In this document: piece after piece, positions 43,464-53,909 of the stretch
Layout: each line of letters begins with the position of its first letter
Numbering within the stretch: position 1 is the stretch's first letter
DNA from: Marvania coccoides
Taxonomy: Eukaryota; Chlorophyta; Trebouxiophyceae; Chlorellales; Chlorellaceae
Reading direction: 5' to 3'
DNA: 64,000 nucleotides
NCBI GenBank assembly: GCA_963854735.1
Contig: OY978097.1
Span: 682,001-746,000 of the forward strand
Notes under the pieces: model-generated
Databases searched by the model: none
Seen by the model: only the letters and a program-made list of their open reading frames with translations
Told to the model about the DNA's origin: nothing
Translations under genes and position numbers: made by a program

Positions 43464-45329
43464 TCACTGTCTAATCACTCCGCTGGAAAGAAATGGGTTA
43501 GCAGCGCCGTCCACCGGCTGGCTGTACCCCTGGTACTGCTGTGGCTGCTGCATCTGCACCTGCTGCGGCTGCCACGCCGCCTGAGACTGCATGGCAGCTG
43601 ACTGCTGCGGCGGCGGCGGAGGCCCTGTCGGCAGCGGCTCCTCGCGGCTGCGCCGACCGGAGCTGGGGCCAGGCCCACCACTCCCCAGGGACAGCGAGGA
43701 GACGTCAATTGAGTTGGCTAAATCTCCGACGGGTTTGGCGTCTCCCAGCGCCCTAGCAGCGCCTGTCAGCGCCTCCCCCTGACAGCTGCAGTATTACGCA
43801 AGAGAGATTTAGGGGTAAGATTAATTCTATTTTAATAATAATAATTGGAAAGTAGGGAGGAAATATATATATATATATATATATACATATATAACTAGTG
43901 AATTCCCAGAGCCGACCTGCCGCTCGATACGACTTACCGCAGCGCCAGGCCCAGGTAATGCCGCAGCCAGGCAGCATCGTTGATGAGCGTGGTGAGGTCG
44001 TTGTACAGAGACAGCTCCTTCTCCTGAAAAGACTGCACCACCACTGCAGCAGCAAGATTGAACGAAAGGCGTTCAAAAAAAGTTTTTTGAAGGAAAAATA
44101 AAAATCCGGCTTTCCTGCTCTTCTTTTTCCTCACGTGCGAGTTTGGACTCCTTGTGCTGCAGCTTCTTGATGGTGCCGTCCAGTGACGCTTCAATTTTTG
44201 CGTCGCTGCCGTTCGCCTTGTTCAGCTTGGATCTCATTTTGTCAACGTCACCAGCAAGACCTATGACTGCATTTATTAGGGAAATAAATAAAACCCGGGT
44301 CAAGATTAAGATGCTTTTTCCTGAAGTCGTTTTACTCTTTACGTTTGGAGCTTTCAATGACAAAATGTCTGAAACTACTCGCCGGTGTGCCGCCTGCTGT
44401 CAACCTCCAGACGCAGCTGCTCCACGTCCTTCATGTTGGCCTGCAGCGTGTTGAAAACCTCCAGCCAGCGCTTGATGGGCACCAGCACCTGGGACTCAAC
44501 CTGCGCCGAGGCCTGCTGAGACAGCTTCAGCACGACATCGCCTTGGAAAGAAGGGCCGCCAATCTTCTCCACGGGGCGTACCTCGCCGCCCGCCCCAGCA
44601 GCAGTGTCCTCAAAGACCTGGAATGCATCAAATTGAAGGAAAAAAACATAAATAACGGAGCAGGGTTGGGTTGCAAAGGAACTGTTCCAATGAAGAATTA
44701 AGCGAGCTGGGTTGGGTCCGAGATATTTTTGAGAAAAAAGAGGAATAATTGTGCTTACGTGTGGCAGGGGGGCTCCCATGGCCTCGCGCGTGGTCAGCAG
44801 GAGGGTGTCTGAGGCCACCTTCATCTGCTCGATGGCGCTCAGGCACTTGCGGAGGTGAGCAGCAAAGTCTGGGAAAAAGAAAGAAACTAGTTAAATTGCT
44901 GTTCTTTTCACTACACCAAGGAGGAGGATATACGAACCTGTAGCCTCGCGGTTCATGGCCTGATTGCGGACGTTGCTGGTGGGCTGGAAGTTTTTCCCCG
45001 ACATACCTGAAAAGGGGCGAGGATAAAAGCAAGAGAAGATTTAAATCGACTACTCGTGAGGGGCATGCTTCAAAGAACGTTTTGTTGGCCGCAACCAGCG
45101 CTTGTCTGTTAAAAAAGCCGAGGCTGGACTTGTAAAGTTGCTGTCTTCGGGGAAACCAACCCTGCCCAATGAAATTGAAACCCGGCGATACCTGTGGCCT
45201 GTCTAACCCTGCGAAGCACAGAAGAAGATTCTTTGAATTAGCTGCGCTCCTCGTTCCTTCAAAAAGTCCGATTTAAAAATTCTCCCCCAAAACTTGCCTC
45301 TCTGCAACGCGGCGCAGACCGACACCCAT
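43464..45329 (-). CDS. BAR-like domain protein, tandem copy C, with NPF tail
   Basis: Eight exons on the minus strand (45329-45298, 45208-45192, 45006-44938, 44868-44759, 44617-44383, 44266-44135, 44043-43938, 43785-43464) give 340 residues. N-terminal helix MGVGLRRVAERVRQATG is followed by GMSGKNFQPTSN and the same helix blocks as copies A and B. The extra 70-residue tail is Ser/Gly/Pro then Gln-rich (QMQQPQQYQGYSQPVDG) and ends AANPFLSSGVIRQ. The NPF tripeptide is the ligand of EH domains in endocytic proteins, which fits a membrane-traffic role. Introns 1 (GAGAG|GCAAGT) and 5 (CACCG|GCGAGT) use GC donors where copy B uses GT. Confidence 0.7.
43863..43893. repeat. (AT)n microsatellite in BAR-C intron 7
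   Basis: A run of alternating A and T with one C interruption inside the last intron of BAR copy C. It lies next to the 22-nt segment shared with the aldo/keto reductase intron. Confidence 0.85.
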
Positions 45330-45708
45330 ATTTTTAATTGCTGGCTAGAGCGGGAAACTGGGAGCTTTCTCAAGGGGCAAGACACCCAAAGATCAAGCTC
45401 TTAAAAGATTTAAAATCCCTCAATGCGAACAACTCCTCAACTCGGAGACAAACTTTTTGTAAATTCAGCTCCAGACACGGCGTAGTTATATGATGTTATG
45501 CAAAAAAATAAAATTAATTGAAGGAGCTCAAAGAAATCAGGCGAAGAAATCCGAATTTCCGAAGTTCGTTTTCCCGACTTGCCATTTGCTTCTTTAAACA
45601 AGATTCGTATTAAACTGAAATCAAACCCAGTAAGAGATATTGGTATACGAAGAAAATCGTCTCCTCCCAACAGTGTCCTTGACAATTTATTAAACAATAA
45701 AAACAAAT
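45330..45708. other. Divergent intergenic BAR-C / WD40 gene
   Basis: Shared AT-rich promoter region. No further gene or structure is seen. Confidence 0.5.
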
Positions 45709-47128
45709 ATGGCAGCCCCGCAGCAGCCTGAGGACGATGAAATGAGTGAAATGGCTATTCCCGAGTGCGTCAATATATGGGAGCTCCAACTGGAGGGCGA
45801 CGAGGCGTCAGTGACGTCTCTGTCAATGTCATCCAAAGGGAAACTGGCTGCCGTGGCCTCCATGGACGGCGAGATTGTCATCGTGGACGCCCACAAGGGC
45901 ACTATTCGCTGCCGTCTGGCAGGCCACCGCGGCGGCACCAACGCCGTGGCGTTCGTGGGGGGCGCTTCTCTGGCTTCTTGCGGTGAAGACGGCACCGTCA
46001 AGCTCTGGAGCCTAGCGAAACAGGCGTGCATCCTCGAGTACCCGTTTATCGGCGTTGACGCCGACCGCACACCCACCGGCAGCTGCGTTGGCCACCTCAC
46101 AGTTTCTCCCGACTCCTTATCTTTTGCCGCCGCCGCTGGCAGATCCATCGTGCTTTTCTCCGCGCCCTCCGCCGCCGCCGCGGCCGCCGGGCAGTTCACC
46201 CCGCGCATCATGGACCCCCTCAAGTCCACGGTCGAGGCTCTGCGCTTTGACGCCACGCGAGGGGTGCTAGTGGCCGGCTGCAACGGCGGAGTGACGCTGT
46301 GGGACCTGGCGGGCCGCGCAGGCGAGGAGCGGCAAGCGCTGGACTTTGCGTACGACGGCGCCTGCCTGTGCGTTGACGTCTCCCCCAGCATGGAATGGAT
46401 TGTGGGCGGATGCCACGACGCCACCCTGCACATTTGGCAGCTGGTTTTGGCTGGGGAAGGGGGATGGGACGTGCGGGAGATGGCGTGTGGGGGTTACGAG
46501 CGCGCGGTGAAGCTGACTGACTTTGACGCGACGGGGAAGAGGCTGGCGAGCGCTGGAGGCACGCGAGGCACGGTGTGGGACTTTTCAGAGACACCCGCTG
46601 GCAGGTGAGCAGCTTTTCTTATCTATAGTATTGACATTGTTTGTTTCATGTTTTATAACAGTCAATTTTGCTATTTTGTTTGTGCATACATCATTTTTCA
46701 ATAACCTACATGCACTTTCACTTCTTAATGTTTATCCCGTCTTGCCTTTGCCTGCACGCAGCGTCCCCACGCTGACGCTCATGCACCATTCCACCATCAC
46801 CACCCAGGCGTGGCAGCCCGAGGAGCCCTTCCTGCTGGCCACCGGGGACCGTGACGGTCAAGTTTTTTTTCACGACATTGACAATGCCGAGGCAGAGGAA
46901 GAGGGAGACCCCAAAATATGCTTGCCGGGGGTGGTGGCGCCTTGTGATGACAAGGACGAGGTGACAGCGTTTGCATGGGGGCTGAAGGGGCTGTTTATTG
47001 CTGGGCATGTGAGCGGGATTGTGAGAGGGTGGGCGCTGCCTGAGATTGACGACAGCAGCAGTGAGGAGGAGGAGGAGGAGGGGGAGGAGGAGCAAGAGGA
47101 AGAGGAGAACAATGCGGACGAAGGGTGA
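45709..47128 (+). CDS. WD40-repeat protein with acidic C-terminus
   Basis: Exons 45709-46604 and 46762-47128 give 420 residues. At least five WD40 blades are recognisable: VTSLSMSSKGKLAAVASMDG, NAVAFVGGASLASCGEDGTV ending KLWS, VEALRFDATRGVLVAGCNGG ending VTLWDL, CVDVSPSMEWIVGGCHDATL ending HIWQL, and LTDFDATGKRLASAGG. Exon 2 adds LMHHSTITTQAWQPEEPFLL and a last blade. The tail is almost pure Glu (SSSEEEEEEGEEEQEEEE). Such propellers are scaffolds in many complexes. I cannot assign a specific subfamily. Confidence 0.83.
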
Positions 47129-47350
47129 TACATTAAAGAATATCACCAGGCGTGCATTAAGACATCAGTGACCACACTATAATGGGTTTCCCTCTGATTC
47201 AGCGAACGCTTATTTTTTGCATTTCGTGATAACATAATATTTTAAAAGAAAATTTTCTAAATAAAAAATAAAAAAAATGTATAATTGGAGGACTGCATAC
47301 GGCGTACTTCAGATAAAATACTGCGTTATTTGAAAAATATAAAGAGCTGC

Positions 47351-48652
47351 TCATCGCTTTTTCCTCCTGCCACCAGCCTGGTGCCTTGCCGTGGATTTCC
47401 TCTCCGCTTTCAGCGTCGTCGTTGCAGCTGCTGCTGGCGAAGGAGCAGCAGCAGCAACAACAGGCGCCGCCGTCTCAGGCACTGCTGCTGCTGCTGCTGC
47501 TGCTGGCGCCGCTGCCGTGGGCTTGTGTGAGTACGTCACCATCGGCTTACTGGTGTCCGCCCCTGCGCCCGCTCCCGCCATAGGTTTCGGCAGCCCCAGC
47601 GCGGCTTTAACCGCCGGAAACTTTAGCAGCGTGGTCTGCAGCAGCGATACAAAATTTGAGGCTGTCCAGTACATGAACACCGATGCTGGGAGATTGCCTG
47701 AGAAAGGCACGATGATGAGCGACAGCACCCGCATCGCATTCTTCATGTTCTTCTTCATATTGTCTGGCTGGCCTTCCATCCCATCAGCGGCCCCGAGCTC
47801 CACCGTGAGCAAGAAAGTCGCGCCCGCCAGGATCGGCAGCGCGTAGGTAGCGTCCGGCACGGTCAGGTCCGTGAACCACAGTGCCCCGCCCTCCACCAGC
47901 GACGGCACTTTCACCGCCGCCATACCCCGCAGCGCCGAGAAGAAGCCGATGAAGAGTGGCGCCTGGATGAGCAGAGTGCCCACGCTCTTCAGCGGGTTGG
48001 CGTCGTACTTGTCCCACACCTGCTTCACCCGCGCCTGGTACTCAGAAACAGCGTCGGGGTTGCCGCGAGCCTGCTCCTCCTTCATGTGCGCCACCAGCGC
48101 CTCCACCTCAGGCCTCGCCTGCGACAGCCGGTGCGTGTTCTTTATCTGCATCAGCATCACGGGAAAGGTGGCGGCGCGGATGCCCAGCGTGGTCAGCATG
48201 ATGGAAGACCACCACGGCAGCCCAGTCGTTGAGTGCACCGTCTCTAGAAGCCACTGCAAGCCTCGGGTGGGCCACCACACACCCTCCGCTGCAGCCTCCA
48301 GCGCGGCGGCCTCCGCCACGGAGGTCATCGCCACGATCGACTCTGGGGAAAACAGGGAAGAGGCCCCAGCAGAAGCGGCATCGGTGGCAGAAGCAGCAGC
48401 AGTGGCGGCGATGGGAAAGGCATCATCGCCCCCTGGGAGGGAGCTGTAGTTGCGGGCGAAGGAGGGGTGGGCGTGGGGGGAGGGGTTCCACGGCTGGTAT
48501 TGCTGCTGCTGGTGGGCGTGGCGGTCGTTGTCAGGAGAGAATCCGGCGAGAGAAGCGGCGTTGGCCAGCTCCGCCGCTGCAGTGGACCCAACGCCGGGGC
48601 GCAGCGCGCGCAGACGCCACGCAAGGGCCACCCCGCGGCGACTGAGGCTCAT
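47351..48652 (-). CDS. OXA1: Mitochondrial OXA1-type membrane insertase
   Basis: Intronless, 433 residues. It belongs to the YidC/Oxa1/Alb3 family, which inserts proteins into the mitochondrial inner membrane. The leader is Arg/Ala-rich without acidic residues (MSLSRRGVALAWRLRALRPG), typical of a mitochondrial presequence. Conserved core: LPWWSSIMLTTLGIRAATFP (first conserved helix, with the internal Arg), VMLMQIKNTHRLSQARPEVE, NPLKSVGTLLIQAPLFIGFF, LPASVFMYWTASNFVSLLQT and TTLLKFPAVKAALGLP. The C-terminal tail is Ala-rich then basic (HQAGGRRKKR), as in ribosome-binding OXA1 tails. ALB3 of plastids is less likely given the presequence and the NTHRLSQARPE loop. Confidence 0.9.
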   Translation of the reverse strand: MSLSRRGVALAWRLRALRPGVGSTAAAELANAASLAGFSPDNDRHAHQQQQYQPWNPSPHAHPSFARNYSSLPGGDDAFPIAATAAASATDAASAGASSLFSPESIVAMTSVAEAAALEAAAEGVWWPTRGLQWLLETVHSTTGLPWWSSIMLTTLGIRAATFPVMLMQIKNTHRLSQARPEVEALVAHMKEEQARGNPDAVSEYQARVKQVWDKYDANPLKSVGTLLIQAPLFIGFFSALRGMAAVKVPSLVEGGALWFTDLTVPDATYALPILAGATFLLTVELGAADGMEGQPDNMKKNMKNAMRVLSLIIVPFSGNLPASVFMYWTASNFVSLLQTTLLKFPAVKAALGLPKPMAGAGAGADTSKPMVTYSHKPTAAAPAAAAAAAVPETAAPVVAAAAPSPAAAATTTLKAERKSTARHQAGGRRKKR

Positions 48653-49408
48653 GCTGTGGGTCGAACTGTTCGATTGCTTTCCAAAAGGGTCTCCTTTCGA
48701 TGAGAATGTGTGTCAATAGGTGGAGTTGAAGGGGGGTGAACTGGGGGGCTCAGGTTGGGTCAGATGTGAGTCGGCAAGCCCCATATACGTATTTGATTGC
48801 AAAACAGAGTGGAATTCGACGAGAAATTGACACCTGAACGAAACTTGGTCCCTGGTGGCGCGCGTTTTTTGAAGCCGCAGTCTGCAAAAAAATGCCCAAA
48901 AGAAGCTGTGGCGACGTTCAAGAGTCTCTTTCAAAACCCCTATTTTCAAGGTAGGTGGCTGGCCGGGACTGTTCGCTTCTGGGAACTCGTAGAGATGTGA
49001 AAGCTTGATGTGATGCGGCTGCTGGAAAAATCGTGGCGATTTTTATTTCAGGCTGTTCATTCGGACATTGCAACGCGGCTGGATTCTTTGGAGTAATTTG
49101 TTTGGCATGAAGTCGCTAGCGTTCACATTTTTTTCCTCGCCGGCACTCGATTTTTGAGTGGGGAGGAGCGCTCGTTGGACTCTGTTCGCAGCTGGTTTAT
49201 TTGTTTTAGATGCGACAAATTTTGTTGTGGAGGACGGCGGGGCGTGCGATTTTTATCTCAGCAGCCAGCTTAATATGAACATTGTTTTTGAAAGCAACAA
49301 AATTTTCGTGTTGGTGTGGAGGAGGGGTTTATTTTTTTACAATTCTACAGTGTGTGCTCAACAACTCTTCCTCATTCATCGCAGGTTTAACGTTTAGGGC
49401 ACCACACA
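48653..49408. other. Intergenic OXA1 / RPL23, probable 5' UTR intron
   Basis: This 756-base divergent region is long for the window. A 3' splice site (CATCGCAG|GTTTAACG) 24 bases before the RPL23 ATG suggests a 5' UTR intron. A two-exon small reading frame (48892-48951 and 49052-49157) can be drawn but has no recognisable family. Nothing else is supported. Confidence 0.4.
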
Positions 49409-49948
49409 ATGGCGACCGTCAGGAAGGGTGGTGTCGGCGGCAACAAGTTCCGCATCACGCTGGGTCTGCCGGTGGCCGCCACCATGAACTGCGCCGACAA
49501 CTCCGGCGGAAAGAACCTCTACATCATCTCCGTGGTCGGCTGGGGGGCGCGCCTCAACCGCCTGCCTGCCGCCGCACCCGGCGACATGGTGATGGCCACT
49601 TGCAAGAAGGGCAAGCCTGACCTCCGCAAGAAAGTGCACCCCGCGATTGTGGTGCGCCAGCGCAAGCCGTGGCGCCGCATCGACGGAACTTTCATTTACT
49701 TTGAGGACAATGCGGGAGTGATCGTCAACGTCAAGGGCGAGCTCAAGGGTTCGGCAATCACAGGGCCCGTGGCAAAGGAATGCGCAGACCTGTGGCCTCG
49801 TGTCGCCGCTGCCAGCAATGTAAGACCCCCCCCTCCCGCCCCCCCCCACCCACACACACACGCTGTTTTAGTTGCATGCCTTGCTTGATTCCAACACGTT
49901 TTACTAACCCCTTCCCCATTTTCTTCTCTCCTGCAGACTATCGTTTGA
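49409..49948 (+). CDS. RPL23: 60S ribosomal protein uL14 (RPL23)
   Basis: Exons 49409-49819 and 49937-49948 give 140 residues, exactly the family length. It is a structural protein of the cytosolic large subunit at the subunit interface. Blocks: [80 protein letters not shown] and [20 protein letters not shown]. The last exon supplies only Thr-Ile-Val and the stop. Without it the frame would run on into intron sequence. Confidence 0.97.
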
Positions 49949-50826
49949 GCGTCGCTTTGCAAAAGATCAAAATTAGGTAGAAAAAAAATGAAGAAATAAC
50001 AAAAAAAAACATGTAACATAAGCCCATGCCAACAATGCACACAAAAGATTTCTTGGATTCGGGGGACGTTTTAGGCGCTAGGGCTTGGGCAGCTTTGTTT
50101 TTTTAAGTAATTTGTAACCAAAAAATTTGCTGGCGCCAAATACCATCAACGCCTCTGCTGCCGCTCAATTCTTCATAGTGCACCAGACACGCAAGGACGT
50201 CGGCTGCTGTATTAGACGCTACTTCTCTTGTCAGATTCACCCTCAGGGCCTGGTTCAGGGCCCTTGCTCCTTGCAAGCAGTCGTCACGTCACAAATATTG
50301 CAGGCTTCAGTCGGTGCTACAGCGCCCCGATGCTGGTCTTTTTACGCAGCTGTAAACCTTCATGCTAGCGTGCACGTCGCAGGAGACGTGCAATTCAGGC
50401 TGCGGAAGGAAGCAAACACAATTTAGGAAGCAACGTTCCCCCCTAAGAAACATATGCGGCAAATTGTGCCAGCCTCCTCCTGAATGACACCGCCTGCATT
50501 GGGGCAGGGTTGGACCTCATCTCTTCAATGGCCACCGCGGTGTCCTTCTGCCCCGCCGCCGGCGTGGGAGGGGGAAGGGACTCGGCATTTTGCAAAATAG
50601 TTCCTTCTTCTCCTTGAAAAAAACAGCATTCTGCTCCATTAGATATTACAAATTAGAAGGAGAAAAACTGAAGAAGAAGAATATTAAAATACAGTCGACA
50701 CCTGAAAAAGAGCCTCCATTAAAAAAAATACACGAGGGCAGAAGGGAAGAGAAAAGAACACCAAGAGCGAAGGGAAAAGGAAGCTGTTTATACATCTTGT
50801 AAGAAAGAAGACATTAAAATTCGTTC
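49949..50826. other. Long intergenic region with a GC-richer, possibly structured island
   Basis: This is the longest gene-free stretch (878 bases) although its flanking genes converge. About 50125-50410 is clearly richer in GC than its surroundings, yet no reading frame on either strand looks like protein. It contains a perfect 8-bp hairpin at 50370-50391 (TGCACGTC / GACGTGCA, 6-base loop) and a GGGCC...GGCCC pair near 50246-50263. It could be a non-coding RNA gene. I could not match SRP, RNase P/MRP, U1-U6 or a tRNA. Confidence 0.35.
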
Positions 50827-52304
50827 TCAGGATGCCACAATGCGGCCGCCCTTTCCATCAGTGTCCCCGCTGCTGCTGTCTACTCCCTCAGCTGCCAGCG
50901 CAGGCTCGCCTTCGTTGGCCGGGCCGCCAATGGATGGCGTCGGCGGCGATGTCGTCACCTCTGCATCTTCTGCAGCAGTTGCCTCTCCTCCGCTGTTTCT
51001 GCAGAAAAAACAAAAGCGTCGTTGAATTTTTTGAGAACGTCGAAGAGACTAATTTATTCCCATTAAAATGCAGATCTTCCGCTCACCCGAACCCGCTCGC
51101 AAACTTGTCGATGTTGCGCATCTCTACGCGGTTGTACGGCCGCTTTCCCAGCAGCTTCTCCAGCTCCTCCAGGTTCAGCACCTCGTGCTCCAGCAGCGCC
51201 TGCGCCATGCTCTCCACCAGGTCCTTCTTGTCGCGCAGCAGGCCCAGCGTGCGCGTGTACGCCCGGTCCACCAGCGCCCGCACCTCCACGTCGATCATCC
51301 TGGCGGTGTCCTCCGAGTAGGGCTTGTCAAATCGGCCGTCCTCAGGCGGGAACGACAGCAGCCCGATCTTCTCGTTCATGCCGTAGATAGCCACCTGGCT
51401 GTAGGCACTCTTAGTGATGCGCTCCAGGTCGTTCTGGGCGCCGGTGGAGATGCGCCCAATCATTACCTCCTCTGCCGCCCGTCCGCCCAACGCCATGGCC
51501 ATCATGTCGTCCATCTGCTCCAGCGTCATCAGCACGTTCTCGTTGGGCAGGTACTGCGCGAAACCCAGCGCCGCGGAGCCGCGCGGCACGATGGACACCT
51601 TGAGCAGCGGCTCGGCGTGCTCCAAAAACCACCCGACGACGGCGTGGCCAGCCTCGTGGTAGGCCACGGTGCGGCGCTCCTCCTTGCTGATGACCTTGTT
51701 CTTCTTCTCCAGCCCGCCGATCACGCGGTCCACCGCCGACTCAAAGTCTTGCATGGACACCGCGTCTTTTGCGCTGCGAGCGGCAATCAGCGCCGCCTCG
51801 TTGCACACGTTTGCCACGTCGGCGCCCGCAAATCCCGGGGTAAGCGCCGCCAGCCGCTCCGAGTAGTGCTCAATGGCCTTATCCAGCTTGATCTTGGCCA
51901 GGTGGACTCTAAAGATCTGCTCCCGCCCAATGATATCAGGCCGGTCGATGGAGATTTGGCGATCAAACCGCCCCGGACGCAGCAGCGCCTGGTCCAAAAT
52001 GTCGGGGCGGTTGGTGCCCGCCAGCACCACCACGTTGGCGGTGGTGGGGAAGCCGTCCATCTCCACGAGCAGCTGGTTCAGCGTGTTCTCGCGCTCGTCA
52101 TTGCCGCCGGCGAAGCCCGCGCGCCCGCGCGCGCGCCCTATGGCGTCGATCTCGTCGATGAAGATGATGGAGGGCGCCTGGGCGCGCGCCTGCGCGAACA
52201 AATCGCGCACGCGAGCGGGACCCACGCCCACAAACATCTCCATGAAATCAGAACCGGCAATGGTCAGGAAAGGGACCCCAGCCTCCCCCGCGGTAGCCTT
52301 GGCT

Positions 52305-52335
<31 letters not shown>

Positions 52336-53712
52336 CCAGCAGCGCTCCCCGCGGGATTTTGGCGCCCAGCTCGCGATATTTCCCCGGCTTCTTTAAAAAG
52401 TTGACGAATTCCATGATCTCCACCTTGGCCTCGTCGCACCCCGCCACATCCTTGAACGACACCTTGTTCTTGCTGTTCTTGTCCAGCACGGTGATCTGCG
52501 CCTTGCCGACGTTGAAGATCCCACGCCCGCCGCCGCCGCCGCCGCCGCCCCCGCCGCCCAGCCCGCCAAACTGCCGCCGCGTGAACCACACGTACCCCGC
52601 GATCAGCAGAAGAGTGGGCGCCAGCCGCCACACCTCCTGCTGCCAGCTCACCTCGGAAGTGTACGTCACCGGCACCCGCCTCGCAGAATCCACCCCCATC
52701 GCGTCCTGCGCCTCCTCCAGCGATCGCTCAAACGCGTCCACGGAGCCGATGTTGAAGAAGAAGCGGCAGACGCTGCGGGGAGCCCCGGGGGAGCCCGCTT
52801 GGGGCGGGAGGCCGGAAACGATGCCGCCACTGCTGGGAGAAGAGGAAGGCATGTGGGGGTCGTGGGTGGTCATGCCGTGGTTTTCAACCTCCCCTGGCGC
52901 GCCAATGTGTACCTCCGGGTCTCCAGACCCCGTGGAGATGACGGGAGATGCAGTGGCGCCCATCGCCCTGGCCTGTATCGCTGAAGCGTTGATGTAGACC
53001 TTCACGGTCTGCTTGTTGGCCACCTCCAGGCGGTCAACGACGCCCTTGGACAGCAGCTGGGTGCGGAACCATTGGAAGGAGACCTCCTGGACGGGCTCAT
53101 GACCAGAGCCCATCAGCGTTCCTGCGAGGACCATGATACCAAGGAGAGGCATCAGCTGCTGCAGCCCCGAAATGGCCGACCCCAGCTTCTCCTCTCCCTC
53201 CACCTTGGGCTTGGGCTCCTCTGCAGGGCGGCGATAGAAAGAGCGAAAACGATATTAGAAAAAAAACGGCGCGGTATCATAATTCTTGGCGAGGGAAATA
53301 AATTAAACAGGGGAAGAAACGAACCTTTGGGGATCTTGGAGTTGGAGGCGGGGCGGCGGGGTTTGTTCTTGGGGTAGAACTTGTCCCACCCCTTGCGAGG
53401 GGTTTCGCTGCTGAAGAGACGACGCCACAGCGCCACCTCCAGGGAGCGGGCGTCGCGGCCCAGCAGGCGGGTCGCCAGCGCAGCGGGGGCAGAAGAACCG
53501 CGTCCACCTGCCAGCGCGTCCGCAACCGAGCGGGCTGTGGTCTTGGAAACTGCGTTTGAGCTGAACATTCGTTTCGACACGGTGGCCACAGCCGATCTTG
53601 CAGCCATTCCGCCCACACCGTTGCCCAGAATGACGCGTGCTTGTGGTGATTCCAGCTGCAGCTGTGCAATGCGGCACAGCTGGCCAAGCACGAGGCCTTT
53701 TTGATGCCTCAT
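50827..53712 (-). CDS. FTSH: Mitochondrial FtsH / m-AAA protease (AFG3-like)
   Basis: Exons 53712-53325, 53220-51087 and 50998-50827 (minus strand) give 897 residues. It is a membrane-bound ATP-dependent zinc protease of the mitochondrial inner membrane. A basic Ser-rich presequence is followed by a Lys/Arg/Pro stretch ([13 protein letters not shown]). A first membrane helix is around [16 protein letters not shown], and a second ([13 protein letters not shown]) precedes a run of about ten Gly. Then the AAA module: [20 protein letters not shown], Walker A GPPGTGKT (about residue 425), [10 protein letters not shown] and [20 protein letters not shown]. The zinc site HEAGH is near 650. The last exon, found by phase (TTC GG|A AAC), adds 56 Ser/Glu/Gly-rich residues ending GGRIVAS. 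Confidence 0.93.
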
Positions 53713-53909
53713 TATTTTTTAATCAGTCAGAAATTGAGCTCGCCCCAGGCAGGGCAAGGCCTGGTAGGCTACCGAAGAGCCTATTTAAATTATTTAAAAA
53801 GTAAATCAAGCGTTTTGAACACGCACGCATAACTTTTTTGTGGTGAAAATCTGCTGTTGTCAATTCAAAGCTCTCAGCCATCTGTCTCTGTCTCAATTTG
53901 GCTGGTTGT

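Noticed and set aside
48892..49157. Two-exon small frame upstream of RPL23 (starts MPKRSCGDVQESLS)
   Set aside because: Splice sites and phase work, and the start faintly recalls CX9C mitochondrial proteins, but the second Cys pair is missing and no family fits. It may simply be the RPL23 5' UTR.
50240..50300. CTTGCAAGGAGCAAG on the minus strand as a possible SRP RNA helix 8
   Set aside because: The GNRA-like loop and GGAGCA are suggestive, but the rest of helix 8 and the Alu domain motifs are not found nearby.
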